Source: Streptomyces sp. P3
GTDB lineage: Bacteria > Actinomycetota > Actinomycetes > Streptomycetales > Streptomycetaceae
Direction of reading: 5' to 3'
Length of the DNA stretch: 64,000 nt
Assembly (NCBI RefSeq): GCF_003032475.1
Contig: NZ_CP028369.1
Location: 2,604,001 to 2,668,000 of the forward strand
Position 1 is the stretch's first letter. Every line of letters begins with the position of its first letter. Positions 51,241-58,845 of this stretch are shown here, in pieces. The position numbers were made by a program, and so were the translations under genes. A model generated the notes under the pieces. It searched no databases. It was not told where the DNA came from and worked only from the letters and a program-made list of their open reading frames with translations.

Positions 51241-52809
51241 ATGTTCCGCAGCGAGTACGCAGACGTCCCGCCCATAGAACTCCCCATCCATGACGTCGTG
51301 CTGGGCCGTGCCGCCGAGTTCGGGGAGCTGCCCGCCCTCGTCGACGGCACGGACGGCACCACCCTCACGTACGACCAGCTGGACCGCTTCCACCGGCGGG
51401 TCGCCGCGGCCCTCGCCGAGGCCGGGGTCGCCAAGGGCGACGTGCTGGCCCTGCACAGCCCCAACACCGTCGCGTTCCCGATCGCCTTCTACGCGGCCAC
51501 GCGCGCGGGCGCCACCGTCACCACGGTGCATCCGCTCGCCACCGCCGAGGAGTTCGCCAAGCAGCTCGACGACTCGGCCGCCCGCTGGATCGTCACCGTC
51601 TCCCCGCTGCTGCAGACGGCCCGGCGGGCCGCCGAACTCGCGGGCGGCGTCCAGGAGATCTTCGTCTGCGACACCGCCCCCGGCCACCGCTCGCTGGTCG
51701 ACATGCTCGGCTCGGCGGCCCCCGAACCGCAGGTCGCCATCGACCCGGTGGCCGACGTCGCGGCCCTGCCGTACTCCTCCGGCACCACCGGCGTCCCCAA
51801 GGGCGTCATGCTCACCCACCGGCAGATCGCCACCAACCTCGCCCAGCTCGAACCGGCGATCTCCGCGGGCCCCGGCGACCGCATCCTCGCCGTGCTGCCC
51901 TTCTTCCACATCTACGGCCTCACCGCCCTGATGAACGCCCCGTTGAGGAGGGGCGCCACGGTCGTCGTCCTGCCCCGCTTCGACCTCGAGACGTTCCTCG
52001 CCGCCATCCAGAAGCACCGCATCACCGGCCTGTACGTGGCGCCGCCCATCGTCCTCGCCCTCGCCAAGCACCCGGCGGTCGCCGCCTACGACCTGACGTC
52101 GCTGAAGTACGTGATCAGCGCGGCCGCACCGCTGGACGCCGCTCTCGCCGCGGCCTGCGCCGAGCGCCTGGACCTCCCGCCCGTGGGCCAGGCCTACGGC
52201 ATGACGGAACTGTCGCCCGGCACCCACGTCGTCCCCCTGTCCGCCATGCGCGAGGCGCCCGGGGGCACCGTCGGACGGCTCATCGCCGGCACCGAGATGC
52301 GGATCGTCTCCCTCGACGATCCCGGCAAGGATCTCGGCGTCGGCGAGGCCGGCGAGATCCTCATCCGGGGGCCGCAGGTCATGAAGGGCTATCTGGGCCG
52401 TCCCGACGCCACCGCCGACATGATCGACGACGCCGGCTGGCTGCACACCGGCGACGTCGGGCGGGTCGACGAGGGCGGCTGGCTGTTCGTCGTCGACCGC
52501 GTCAAGGAACTCATCAAGTACAAGGGCTTCCAGGTGGCCCCGGCCGAACTCGAGGCGCTGCTGCTCACCCACCCGCAGATCGCGGACGCGGCCGTCATCG
52601 GCGTCTACGACGACGACGGCAACGAGGTCCCGCACGCCTTCGTGGTCCGCAGGCCCACCGCCCCCGAACTCGCCGCGGGGGAGGTCGCGATGTACGTCGC
52701 CGAACGGGTCGCCCCCTACAAACGCGTCCGCCACGTCACCTTCGTCGACGCCGTACCCAGAGCCGCCTCGGGCAAGATCCTCCGCCGCCGGCTGCGGGAG
52801 CGCGCATGA
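51241..52809 (+). CDS. Cinnamate/4-coumarate:CoA ligase-type acyl-CoA synthetase
   Basis: A 522-residue adenylate-forming enzyme. Motifs: PYSSGTTGVPKG (P-loop), VISAAAPLD, QAYGMTELSPG, TGDVGRVDEGGWLFVVDR, and the C-terminal hinge and Lys in KYKGFQVAP and ASGKILRRRL (catalytic Lys). Length and sequence style match the S. coelicolor cinnamate/4-coumarate:CoA ligase (ScCCL), which activates cinnamate and 4-coumarate in vitro; its natural substrate in this operon may differ. GAGGAGGAACC precedes ATG 51241. Confidence 0.92.
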   Translation: MFRSEYADVPPIELPIHDVVLGRAAEFGELPALVDGTDGTTLTYDQLDRFHRRVAAALAEAGVAKGDVLALHSPNTVAFPIAFYAATRAGATVTTVHPLATAEEFAKQLDDSAARWIVTVSPLLQTARRAAELAGGVQEIFVCDTAPGHRSLVDMLGSAAPEPQVAIDPVADVAALPYSSGTTGVPKGVMLTHRQIATNLAQLEPAISAGPGDRILAVLPFFHIYGLTALMNAPLRRGATVVVLPRFDLETFLAAIQKHRITGLYVAPPIVLALAKHPAVAAYDLTSLKYVISAAAPLDAALAAACAERLDLPPVGQAYGMTELSPGTHVVPLSAMREAPGGTVGRLIAGTEMRIVSLDDPGKDLGVGEAGEILIRGPQVMKGYLGRPDATADMIDDAGWLHTGDVGRVDEGGWLFVVDRVKELIKYKGFQVAPAELEALLLTHPQIADAAVIGVYDDDGNEVPHAFVVRRPTAPELAAGEVAMYVAERVAPYKRVRHVTFVDAVPRAASGKILRRRLRERA

Positions 52810-53555
52810 CGACGGCCACGGCGCCCCTCATCGGACGCACCCGCACGCGGGGCGTCGAGACGCTCAGCCTCGACGCTCCCGCCACCCGCAACGCCCTCTC
52901 CTCGGCGCTCGTCGGAGCCCTCGCCGTCGCCCTCGCGGACTGCGCCGAGGACCCCGGCGTCCGCGCGGTCGTCCTCACCCACACCGGCGGCGCCTTCTGC
53001 GCCGGCGCCGACCTGCGCGACCCACCGCACCCGGACGCGTTCGTCGGCCTGCTGCGCCGGATCGTCGCCCTGCCCAAGCCGGTCGTCGCCCGCGTCGCAG
53101 GGCACGTCCGGGCCGGCGGGCTCGGCCTGCTCGCCGCCTGCGACGTCACGGCCGCCTCCACCGCGTCGACCTTCGCGTTCACGGAGGTACGGATCGGCGT
53201 GGCGCCGGCGGTGATCTCCCTGCCGCTGCTCCCGCGCACCGACCCGCGCGCCCTCGCCCGCTACTACCTCACCGGCGAGCGCTTCGACGCCCCCGAGGCC
53301 GCCCGGATCGGCCTGCTGACCGCGGCCGGCGACGACGTCGACGCCGTCCTCGATCCCGTCCTCGCGGGGCTCCGCAGATCCGCCCCGCAGAGCCTGGCCG
53401 AGACGAAACGGCTGCTCACGGCTAAGGTGCTGGAGGCATTCGACCGGGATGCCGCCGACCTCACCGCACTCTCGGCCCGGTTGTTCTCCACCGCCGAGGC
53501 CCGCGAGGGGATGACGGCCTTCCTCGAACGACGGGATCCCGCATGGGCGCTGTGA
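52806..53555 (+). CDS. Enoyl-CoA hydratase/isomerase family protein
   Basis: A 249-residue crotonase. GGAFCAGADLRD is the first oxyanion-hole region and VAGHVRAGGLGLLAACD the second; one catalytic Glu is present (FTEVRIGVAP) while the position of the other (GGGxEL) is Leu. One-Glu crotonases are found among methylglutaconyl-CoA hydratase-type enzymes. It would hydrate the carboxylated enoyl-CoA. ATG at 52806 overlaps the ligase stop (ATGA). Confidence 0.88.
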   Translation: MTTATAPLIGRTRTRGVETLSLDAPATRNALSSALVGALAVALADCAEDPGVRAVVLTHTGGAFCAGADLRDPPHPDAFVGLLRRIVALPKPVVARVAGHVRAGGLGLLAACDVTAASTASTFAFTEVRIGVAPAVISLPLLPRTDPRALARYYLTGERFDAPEAARIGLLTAAGDDVDAVLDPVLAGLRRSAPQSLAETKRLLTAKVLEAFDRDAADLTALSARLFSTAEAREGMTAFLERRDPAWAL

Positions 53556-54151
53556 GCGCGGTGGACCGCGACCGTGCCCCCAAACAGGACCGCAGCCGGG
53601 CCACCCGGCAGCGGCTGCTGGAGGCCGCCGTGGCCTGCCTCGGCGAGCACGGCTGGGCGGGCTCCACGGTCTCCGTCGTCGCCGAACGCGCGGGCGTCTC
53701 CCGCGGTGCCGCCCAGCACCACTTCCCCACCCGCGAGGACCTGTTCACCGCGGCCGTCGAGTACGTCGCCGAGGAACGCTCGACCGCGTTGCGCGCGTTG
53801 TTCCCGCAGGGCGCGGCCGGCGACCGGCGCGCGGTCGTCCGCGCCCTCGTCGACCTCTACACCGGCCCGCTCTTCCGGGCCGCCCTGCACCTGTGGGTGG
53901 CCGCCTCCGACGAGGAGCAGCTGCGCCCGCGGGTCACCGAGCTGGAAGCCCGGGTGGGCCGCGAGACCCACCGCATAGCCGTGGAACTCCTCGACGCCGA
54001 CGAGTCCGTGCCCGGCGTCCGCGAGAGGGTCCAGGGCCTCCTCGACATGGCCCGCGGCCTCGGCCTCGCCAACCTGCTCACCGACGACGGGCCGCGCCGC
54101 GAGCGCGTGGTGGCGCAGTGGGCGGCACTGCTGGACGACGCGCTCGGCTGA
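53552..54151 (+). CDS. TetR-family regulator of the catabolic operon
   Basis: About 199 residues. The N-terminal helix-turn-helix is RLLEAAVACLGEHGWAGSTV followed by SVVAERAGVSRGAAQHHFPT (TetR signature), and the ligand-binding core is helical. GTG at 53552 overlaps the hydratase stop as GTGA, matching the style of the operon; an ATG at 53543 is also possible. As last gene of the operon it probably represses the promoter at 44001 through the palindrome CAAGCATGCTTG, released by a CoA ester intermediate (inference). Confidence 0.88.
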   Translation: MSAVDRDRAPKQDRSRATRQRLLEAAVACLGEHGWAGSTVSVVAERAGVSRGAAQHHFPTREDLFTAAVEYVAEERSTALRALFPQGAAGDRRAVVRALVDLYTGPLFRAALHLWVAASDEEQLRPRVTELEARVGRETHRIAVELLDADESVPGVRERVQGLLDMARGLGLANLLTDDGPRRERVVAQWAALLDDALG

Positions 54152-54185
54152 GGGCGGTGTCGGTGCCGGGCCCTACGGTGTCGGC

Positions 54186-54734
54186 ATGGGTGACACGTTC
54201 CAGACGGTCGTCGACCGCGACGCCGCACCGCGGGGCGCGCCGCGACTCGCGCGGTCCGTGGTGGACCGGTGGGTGGCCGAGGGCATCGTGCTCGCCGACG
54301 TGCAACCGGGCGTGGGCCTCAGCGACCTGCAGGGCCATCCGCCCGGACCGCACTGGCACAAGGCCGTCGACGACGCCCGCCGGGGCGCCCCGGAAGGCGT
54401 CGTCGTGCACACCGAGCGGCACGTCTTCCACAGCACCTTCCACGGCCGCGACCCGTCGACGAGCTGCCCGCGCTGTGCGGCGGTCGCCGAGGACTCGCTG
54501 CTGCTGTCGGAGGCGGTCGCGCGACGGCACCGGACCGGCGAGGCCGACATCCCCTGCCACGCCTGCGGCGAGACCTCCCCGCTGCCCTCCTGGCACTGGT
54601 CGGACGACCACCTGGCCTTCGGCCACCTCGGCTTCGAGTTCTGGAACTGGCCCTCGCTCAGCGAGGAGTTCCGCGCCCGGACCGCGGAGTCGCTGCCCGG
54701 GCACCGCACCGCGTTCCTCGCGGGCAGGATCTGA
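54186..54734 (+). CDS. Hypothetical protein with zinc-ribbon-like cysteines
   Basis: A 182-residue soluble protein beginning MGDTFQTVVDRDA. A CPRC (about 98-101) and CHAC (about 121-124) pair suggest a zinc site. Trp/His-rich C-terminal half (SWHWSDDHLAFGHLGFEFWN). I do not recognise the family. It follows tetR by 34 bp and may be co-transcribed, but its function in the pathway is not evident. Confidence 0.75.
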   Translation: MGDTFQTVVDRDAAPRGAPRLARSVVDRWVAEGIVLADVQPGVGLSDLQGHPPGPHWHKAVDDARRGAPEGVVVHTERHVFHSTFHGRDPSTSCPRCAAVAEDSLLLSEAVARRHRTGEADIPCHACGETSPLPSWHWSDDHLAFGHLGFEFWNWPSLSEEFRARTAESLPGHRTAFLAGRI

Positions 54735-54789
54735 GCAGCCCGTCCAGGCAGCCCGCGCCAGTGACCGGTGGTCCGGCGGCGCGTCCCTG

Positions 54790-54849
54790 CGGCCGTCCGG
54801 CAGTCCGTCCGAGCGGCCAGCCCCAGAGGCCGTCCGGCAGTCCGTCCGA
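54790..54849. repeat. Perfect 23-bp direct repeat
   Basis: GGCCGTCCGGCAGTCCGTCC plus GAG occurs at 54790-54812 and 54827-54849, 37 bp apart. It lies between the hypothetical gene's stop (54734) and the pdxH stop (54876, minus strand) where a terminator would be expected. Confidence 0.75.
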
Positions 54850-54875
54850 GGGGCCGACGGGCGGGCCGCGCCCGC

Positions 54876-55580
54876 TCAGGGGCTGAGCCGCTCCACCCGC
54901 CAGCTGCCGTCCGGCTCCGCCACGTACCGCAGGCGGTCGTGCAGGCGGTTCAGACGGCCCTGCCAGAACTCCACGGACTGCGGCGCCACCCGGAAACCGC
55001 CCCAGTGCGGCGGCACCGGCACCTGCTCGCCCTCCGGGTAGCGGGCCGCCAGCTCGGCGTAGGAGGCGTCGAGACCGTCGCGCGAGGCGATCACCGAGGA
55101 CTGGGCGCTGGCCCACGCGCCGAGCTGGGAGCCGTGCGGCCGGGTGCGGAAGTACGCCGCCGTCTCGTCGCGCCCGGTGCGCCGCGCCACGCCCCGCACG
55201 ATGACCTGCCGGGCCATCGGATGCCATGGGAAGAGCAGCGAGACGTGCGGGTTCCCGGCCAGGTCGCGGGCCTTGAGGGAGTCGTAGTTGGTGTAGAAGA
55301 CGAAGCCCTGCTCGTCGAACTGCTTCAGCAGCACCGTGCGGGAGCTGGGCCGGCCCTCGGCGTCCGCGGTGGAGACGACCATGGCGTTCGGCTCGAAGAG
55401 GTGGGCCTCCACGGCCGCGTCCTTGAACCAGCGGGCGAACTGCTCCACGGGCGTCGCGGCCAGCTGGGCCTCGGCGAGTCCCTCGACCCGGTACTGCTTG
55501 CGCATGGCGGCGGGGTCGAGCGCGGGACCGGGACCGGCACTGAGGCCCGGTCCGGGGGAGGCGGCGTCTGCGTCGGTCAC
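54876..55580 (-). CDS. pdxH: Pyridoxamine/pyridoxine 5'-phosphate oxidase
   Basis: A 234-residue FMN enzyme of PLP synthesis/salvage. Family signatures: [23 protein letters not shown] (split: [19 protein letters not shown]), [32 protein letters not shown] and the C-terminal [21 protein letters not shown] (split at FWQ). The C-terminal WRVERLSP closes the active site. GTG at 55580 ([10 protein letters not shown]). Divergent from the citrate synthase gene with a 262-bp region between them. Confidence 0.94.
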   Translation of the reverse strand: MTDADAASPGPGLSAGPGPALDPAAMRKQYRVEGLAEAQLAATPVEQFARWFKDAAVEAHLFEPNAMVVSTADAEGRPSSRTVLLKQFDEQGFVFYTNYDSLKARDLAGNPHVSLLFPWHPMARQVIVRGVARRTGRDETAAYFRTRPHGSQLGAWASAQSSVIASRDGLDASYAELAARYPEGEQVPVPPHWGGFRVAPQSVEFWQGRLNRLHDRLRYVAEPDGSWRVERLSP

Positions 55581-55639
55581 ACGGCCATCCTGCCGTATGG
55601 CACGCCGAGGCGGACGACCCGCCCAGGCAGGCGCAGAAT

Positions 55640-55678
55640 GGCACTGAGTGCCGCTAGCACTCCCCAAAGGTGGCACTC
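55640..55678. promoter_or_regulatory. Cluster of GCACT boxes between pdxH and the citrate synthase gene
   Basis: GGCACT-G-AGTGCC (55640-55652) is a perfect palindrome. GAGTGC (55646-55651) also pairs with GCACTC (55657-55662), and two direct TxGCACTC copies lie at 55655-55662 and 55671-55678. The rest of the 262-bp gap (55581-55842) contains the GATAGGGT stretch at 55682 and GAGGAG ribosome-binding site at 55830. The boxes resemble half-sites of CIRCE-like or other repressor operators but match no full consensus I know. Confidence 0.5.
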
Positions 55679-55842
55679 GCGGATAGGGTGAGATGCCACC
55701 CCGGTCGGGTGACCGCCGGCCCTACGGGGCATCACTGGGGAGAGCGCCAGGACCGCGAGTCCCCGCATGTCGACCGGTTCGACGCGCACCGGACCGCGGA
55801 TCCGCCGGCGCCATCCGTCGCACACTCACGAGGAGCCGCCTG

Positions 55843-56943
55843 ATGTCCGACTTCGTACCCGGACTCGAGGGAGTCGTCGCGTTCGAGACGGAGATCGCCG
55901 AACCCGACAAGGAGGGCGGCGCCCTGCGGTACCGGGGCGTCGACATCGAGGACCTGGTCGGCCATGTCTCCTTCGGCAACGTCTGGGGCCTGCTCGTGGA
56001 CGGCGCCTTCAACCCCGGCCTGCCGCCCGCCGAGCCGTTCCCGATCCCCGTCCACTCCGGTGACATCCGCGTCGACGTCCAGTCCGCGCTCGCCATGCTC
56101 GCGCCCGTCTGGGGCCTCAAGCCCCTGCTCGACATCGACGCCGAGCAGGCCCGCGAGGACCTCGCCCGCGCCGCCGTCATGGCCCTCTCCTACGTCGCCC
56201 AGTCGGCGCGCGGCCAGGGCACGCCCATGGTTCCCCAGCGGGAGATCGACAAGGCCCGCTCCGTCGTCGAGCGGTTCATGATCCGCTGGCGCGGCGAGCC
56301 CGACCCCAAGCACGTGAAGGCGGTCGACGCCTACTGGACGTCCGCGGCCGAGCACGGCATGAACGCGTCCACCTTCACCGCCCGGGTGATCGCCTCGACC
56401 GGCGCCGACGTCGCCGCCGCGCTCTCCGGCGCCGTGGGCGCCATGTCCGGCCCGCTGCACGGCGGCGCCCCCTCCCGCGTCCTCGGCATGATCGAGGAGA
56501 TCGAGCGCACCGGGGACGCCGACGCCTACGTCAGGCAGGCCCTCGACAGGGGCGAACGCCTGATGGGCTTCGGCCACCGTGTCTACCGCGCCGAGGACCC
56601 CCGCGCGCGGGTGCTGCGCCGCACCGCCCGCGAGCTCGGCGCGCCCCGGTTCGAGATCGCCGAAGCCCTGGAGAAGGCCGCCCTCGCCGAGCTGCACGCC
56701 CGCCGCCCGGACCGGGTCCTCGCGACGAACGTCGAGTTCTGGGCGGCCATCGTGCTGGACTTCGCCGAGGTCCCGGCGCACATGTTCACGTCCATGTTCA
56801 CCTGCGCCCGCACGGCCGGCTGGTCGGCGCACATCCTGGAGCAGAAGCGCACCGGCCGCCTGGTCCGTCCGTCGGCCCGCTACATCGGCCCCGGCTCCCG
56901 CGACCCCCGGGAGATCGAGGGTTACGGCGACATCGCGAACTGA
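55843..56943 (+). CDS. citA2: Citrate synthase 2
   Basis: A 366-residue type II-like, short citrate synthase that condenses acetyl-CoA with oxaloacetate. Active-site residues: His206 in SGPLHGGAP, His245 in GFGHRVY, and the Asp in NVEFWAAIVLD region; MNASTFTARVIASTGAD and CARTAGWSAHILEQ are diagnostic. Too short for the main hexameric type; such second citrate synthases are common in Streptomyces and may use propionyl-CoA in part. ATG at 55843, GAGGAG upstream. Confidence 0.9.
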   Translation: MSDFVPGLEGVVAFETEIAEPDKEGGALRYRGVDIEDLVGHVSFGNVWGLLVDGAFNPGLPPAEPFPIPVHSGDIRVDVQSALAMLAPVWGLKPLLDIDAEQAREDLARAAVMALSYVAQSARGQGTPMVPQREIDKARSVVERFMIRWRGEPDPKHVKAVDAYWTSAAEHGMNASTFTARVIASTGADVAAALSGAVGAMSGPLHGGAPSRVLGMIEEIERTGDADAYVRQALDRGERLMGFGHRVYRAEDPRARVLRRTARELGAPRFEIAEALEKAALAELHARRPDRVLATNVEFWAAIVLDFAEVPAHMFTSMFTCARTAGWSAHILEQKRTGRLVRPSARYIGPGSRDPREIEGYGDIAN

Positions 56944-56992
56944 GCCGGGCCGGGCCGCGCGCCCTGCCGCGCCGTGCGGGCCGGGCCGGTGA

Positions 56993-58045
56993 TCACGCGG
57001 GGCTGAGCAGCTCCGCGTGATGCCGCTCGGCCACCAGCGGGTGGGCGCGCAGCTTGCCCTTCAGCTCGTTGAAGCCGTACTCGGCGAAGAGCGGGTTGGC
57101 GGGGTCGTCGGTCACCCCGGGCGCGGCGGAGGCGTGCGGGAAGGGCAGCGGCTCGACGCGGGCGTCCAGGCGCGGGTTGTAGAAGAACGGCACGGAGTAC
57201 CGCTCCACCGCGCTCGGCGGCGACACCACCCGGTGGTTGGTGGCCAGGAGGTACCCGTTCGTCGCCACCTCCAGAAGCTCTCCGAGGTTCACCACGAAGG
57301 CCCCGTCCAGCGGCGGAACGTCATGGAAGCGGCCGTCCTCCCGTTGCACCTGGAGCCCGCCGACCCGGTCCTGGAGGAGCAGCGTCAGGAATCCGTAGTC
57401 CTTGTGGGCCCCCACTCCCTGTCCGGCCCCGTCCCCCGCGCTCCCGGGGTACCGCACGAGCTTCAGGTGCGGATGGGCCCGCTCCCCGAAGACCGGGTCG
57501 TAGAAGTCCGCGGGCGCCCCGATGGCGGCGAGCAGCTCGTGCAGCAGCTTTTCGGCGACGGCGCCGAGCCGCTCGATCCAGGCGAGTGCTGCCGTGCGCA
57601 GCGAGGGCAGACCGCCGGGCCACTGGTTGGGCCCTTGCAGCCACCAGTACGCGGGTTCGTCCGGTCCCGGTGTCCGCGCGGGTCGCTCCGCCCCGATGTC
57701 GAGCTGGTCCCGCCAGTCCTGCCGGCCGCCGGTCCGCTCGTCGCCGGTCCGCGTGTATCCGCGGAAGTGCGGCGAGTTCACGTTGTCGATCGCGAGCCGC
57801 TCGCCCTCGGGCAGGGCGAAGAAGGCCCGCATGGCGGTCAGCAGATCCTCGGTCTCGCGCCGGCCGACCCCGTGGCCGACCAGCTGGAAGAAGCCCACGT
57901 CGTGCGCGGCGCCGTGCAGCTGCGCGTGCAGCAGAGCCCGCGCCCGGGGTCCGCGGTCGGCGGCCGAGAGATCGATGATCGGCAGTTGTCGGTAGGACGG
58001 TTCGGGCTGGTCGGCGCGGTGCGGGAGAGGGGTCACGCTCGTCAT
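56993..58045 (-). CDS. 2-oxoglutarate/Fe(II) (isopenicillin N synthase-like) oxygenase
   Basis: A 350-residue member of the IPNS/2OG-Fe(II) dioxygenase superfamily. Iron ligands are His214 and Asp216 in GAHKDYG and His271 in ATNHRV; Arg282 with Ser284 in ERYSVPFF would bind the oxoacid or carboxylate. N-terminal DIOX_N segment LPIIDLSAADRG. It lacks other biosynthetic neighbours, so its substrate is unknown. A 174-bp leader separates it from a Cys-containing leader peptide upstream; see that entry. ATG at 58045 has only a weak ribosome-binding site. Confidence 0.9.
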   Translation of the reverse strand: MTSVTPLPHRADQPEPSYRQLPIIDLSAADRGPRARALLHAQLHGAAHDVGFFQLVGHGVGRRETEDLLTAMRAFFALPEGERLAIDNVNSPHFRGYTRTGDERTGGRQDWRDQLDIGAERPARTPGPDEPAYWWLQGPNQWPGGLPSLRTAALAWIERLGAVAEKLLHELLAAIGAPADFYDPVFGERAHPHLKLVRYPGSAGDGAGQGVGAHKDYGFLTLLLQDRVGGLQVQREDGRFHDVPPLDGAFVVNLGELLEVATNGYLLATNHRVVSPPSAVERYSVPFFYNPRLDARVEPLPFPHASAAPGVTDDPANPLFAEYGFNELKGKLRAHPLVAERHHAELLSPA

Positions 58046-58141
58046 GGTGCGTCCGTGGGTGTACGGGGCCCGCGGCCGGCGTGGGGTGGGCCGGCCCATG
58101 GGTGCCAGGTGGGCAGAGACGGGGAGAGGCAGAACCGCGAG

Positions 58142-58187
58142 AACGCGGAGAAACGCGGAGAAACGCGGGAACACGGAGAAACGCGGG
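58142..58187. repeat. Short tandem repeat in the oxygenase leader
   Basis: Four to five imperfect copies of an 11-12 bp unit, AACGCGGAGAA, between the leader peptide and the oxygenase start. On the transcribed minus strand it reads as CGCGTTTCTCCG units. No stable terminator-like hairpin with the leader peptide is obvious to me. Confidence 0.6.
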
Positions 58188-58219
58188 TGGCGGTGAGAAC
58201 CGCGAGGGGGCCGGAAGGC

Positions 58220-58294
58220 TCAGAAGGAGCGTCGACAGCCCATGCTCGTGACGCGGACGTAGTCCACGTGGCGGCGTCGTACGAGCGAAAGCAT
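58220..58294 (-). CDS. Cys-containing actinobacterial leader peptide
   Basis: A 24-codon frame, ATG 58294 to TGA 58220-58222, encoding MLSLVRRRHVDYVRVTS then MGCRRSF. It has the pattern RRHVDxxRVxSxxCRR of the short leader peptides I know from actinobacteria, usually before sulfur or cysteine metabolism genes. TACTCT at 58306-58301 (minus strand) ends 6 bp before the ATG, so the mRNA would be leaderless. The next gene is the 2OG-Fe(II) oxygenase. Likely a cis-acting attenuation peptide sensing Cys-tRNA or sulfur supply (inference). Confidence 0.8.
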   Translation of the reverse strand: MLSLVRRRHVDYVRVTSMGCRRSF

Positions 58295-58845
58295 GGCGCC
58301 AGAGTACTGCGCGACGGGAAATCCGTGCGTGGTGTGGATCACACGCCGAAGGAATCACGGGAACGGGGGCGCAGGCCCCGGCCCGCTCCGAACGGGGTCA
58401 CGGAGCGCGAACGCAGGCGACCCGCGAGTCTGGTCCTCTCCGAGGAGGGGCCGGCCGGACGTACCGGCGACTCGCGGGTCGGGTGACTGCGTGGGTCTGG
58501 CCGGCTGCGTGCATCGCCCACACGCGGGTCCGGCGCCGAACCGAGTACGACGACGGGCTGCTAGCCCGCAGTCACCTCTTCCGTCCGGTATCCATACATC
58601 TGCCGAACCACCTCCTTTCCGAAGTGCAGCCACTCTAAGAAGCCCGCCCGGCCGGCTCAACCTTTTTTCCGGGACGGCGACGACGGGACCGGTCCGGAGG
58701 GCGGAATGGGCGGGCCCGGGGCCCCTGCCCCGAGGTGGCCGGTCGGCGGCGGGACGATTCCCCGGCAATCTTGCGGGAATCATATGTGGGCTGCGTCACG
58801 TTCCAGTTGAATGGGGGTAAGTGAGCGAACCTGCAGGGGGTCCAG
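58295..58845. other. Intergenic region between the leader peptide and the PAS/GAF gene
   Basis: A 550-bp gap. GTGTG-ATC-CACAC-like symmetry at about 58331-58344 may be an operator for the leader-peptide promoter. On the minus strand AAAGGAGG (58618-58611) lies 11 bases before an ATG at 58599 opening a 12-codon mini-ORF (see separate entry). A T-rich stretch at 58660-58666 and an AT-rich stretch near 58770-58790 are probably parts of promoters; the one near 58780 would serve the PAS/GAF gene. Confidence 0.45.
58561..58599 (-). CDS. 12-codon mini-ORF behind a strong ribosome-binding site
   Basis: ATG at 58599 encodes MYGYRTEEVTAG and stops at TAG 58563-58561. AAAGGAGG is a near-perfect anti-16S match 11 bases upstream. 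The TAG lies in the small hairpin CGGGCT-AGC-AGCCCG (58554-58568, shown in minus-strand sense). Past the TAG the same frame stays open for 73 codons to TGA at 58339. A regulatory mini-ORF or a conserved short peptide is possible; translation has not been shown. Confidence 0.4.
   Translation of the reverse strand: MYGYRTEEVTAG

Noticed and set aside
58339..58521. 60-codon minus-strand frame starting at GTG 58521
   Set aside because: No ribosome-binding site at that GTG; I treat it only as the continuation of the mini-ORF frame past TAG.
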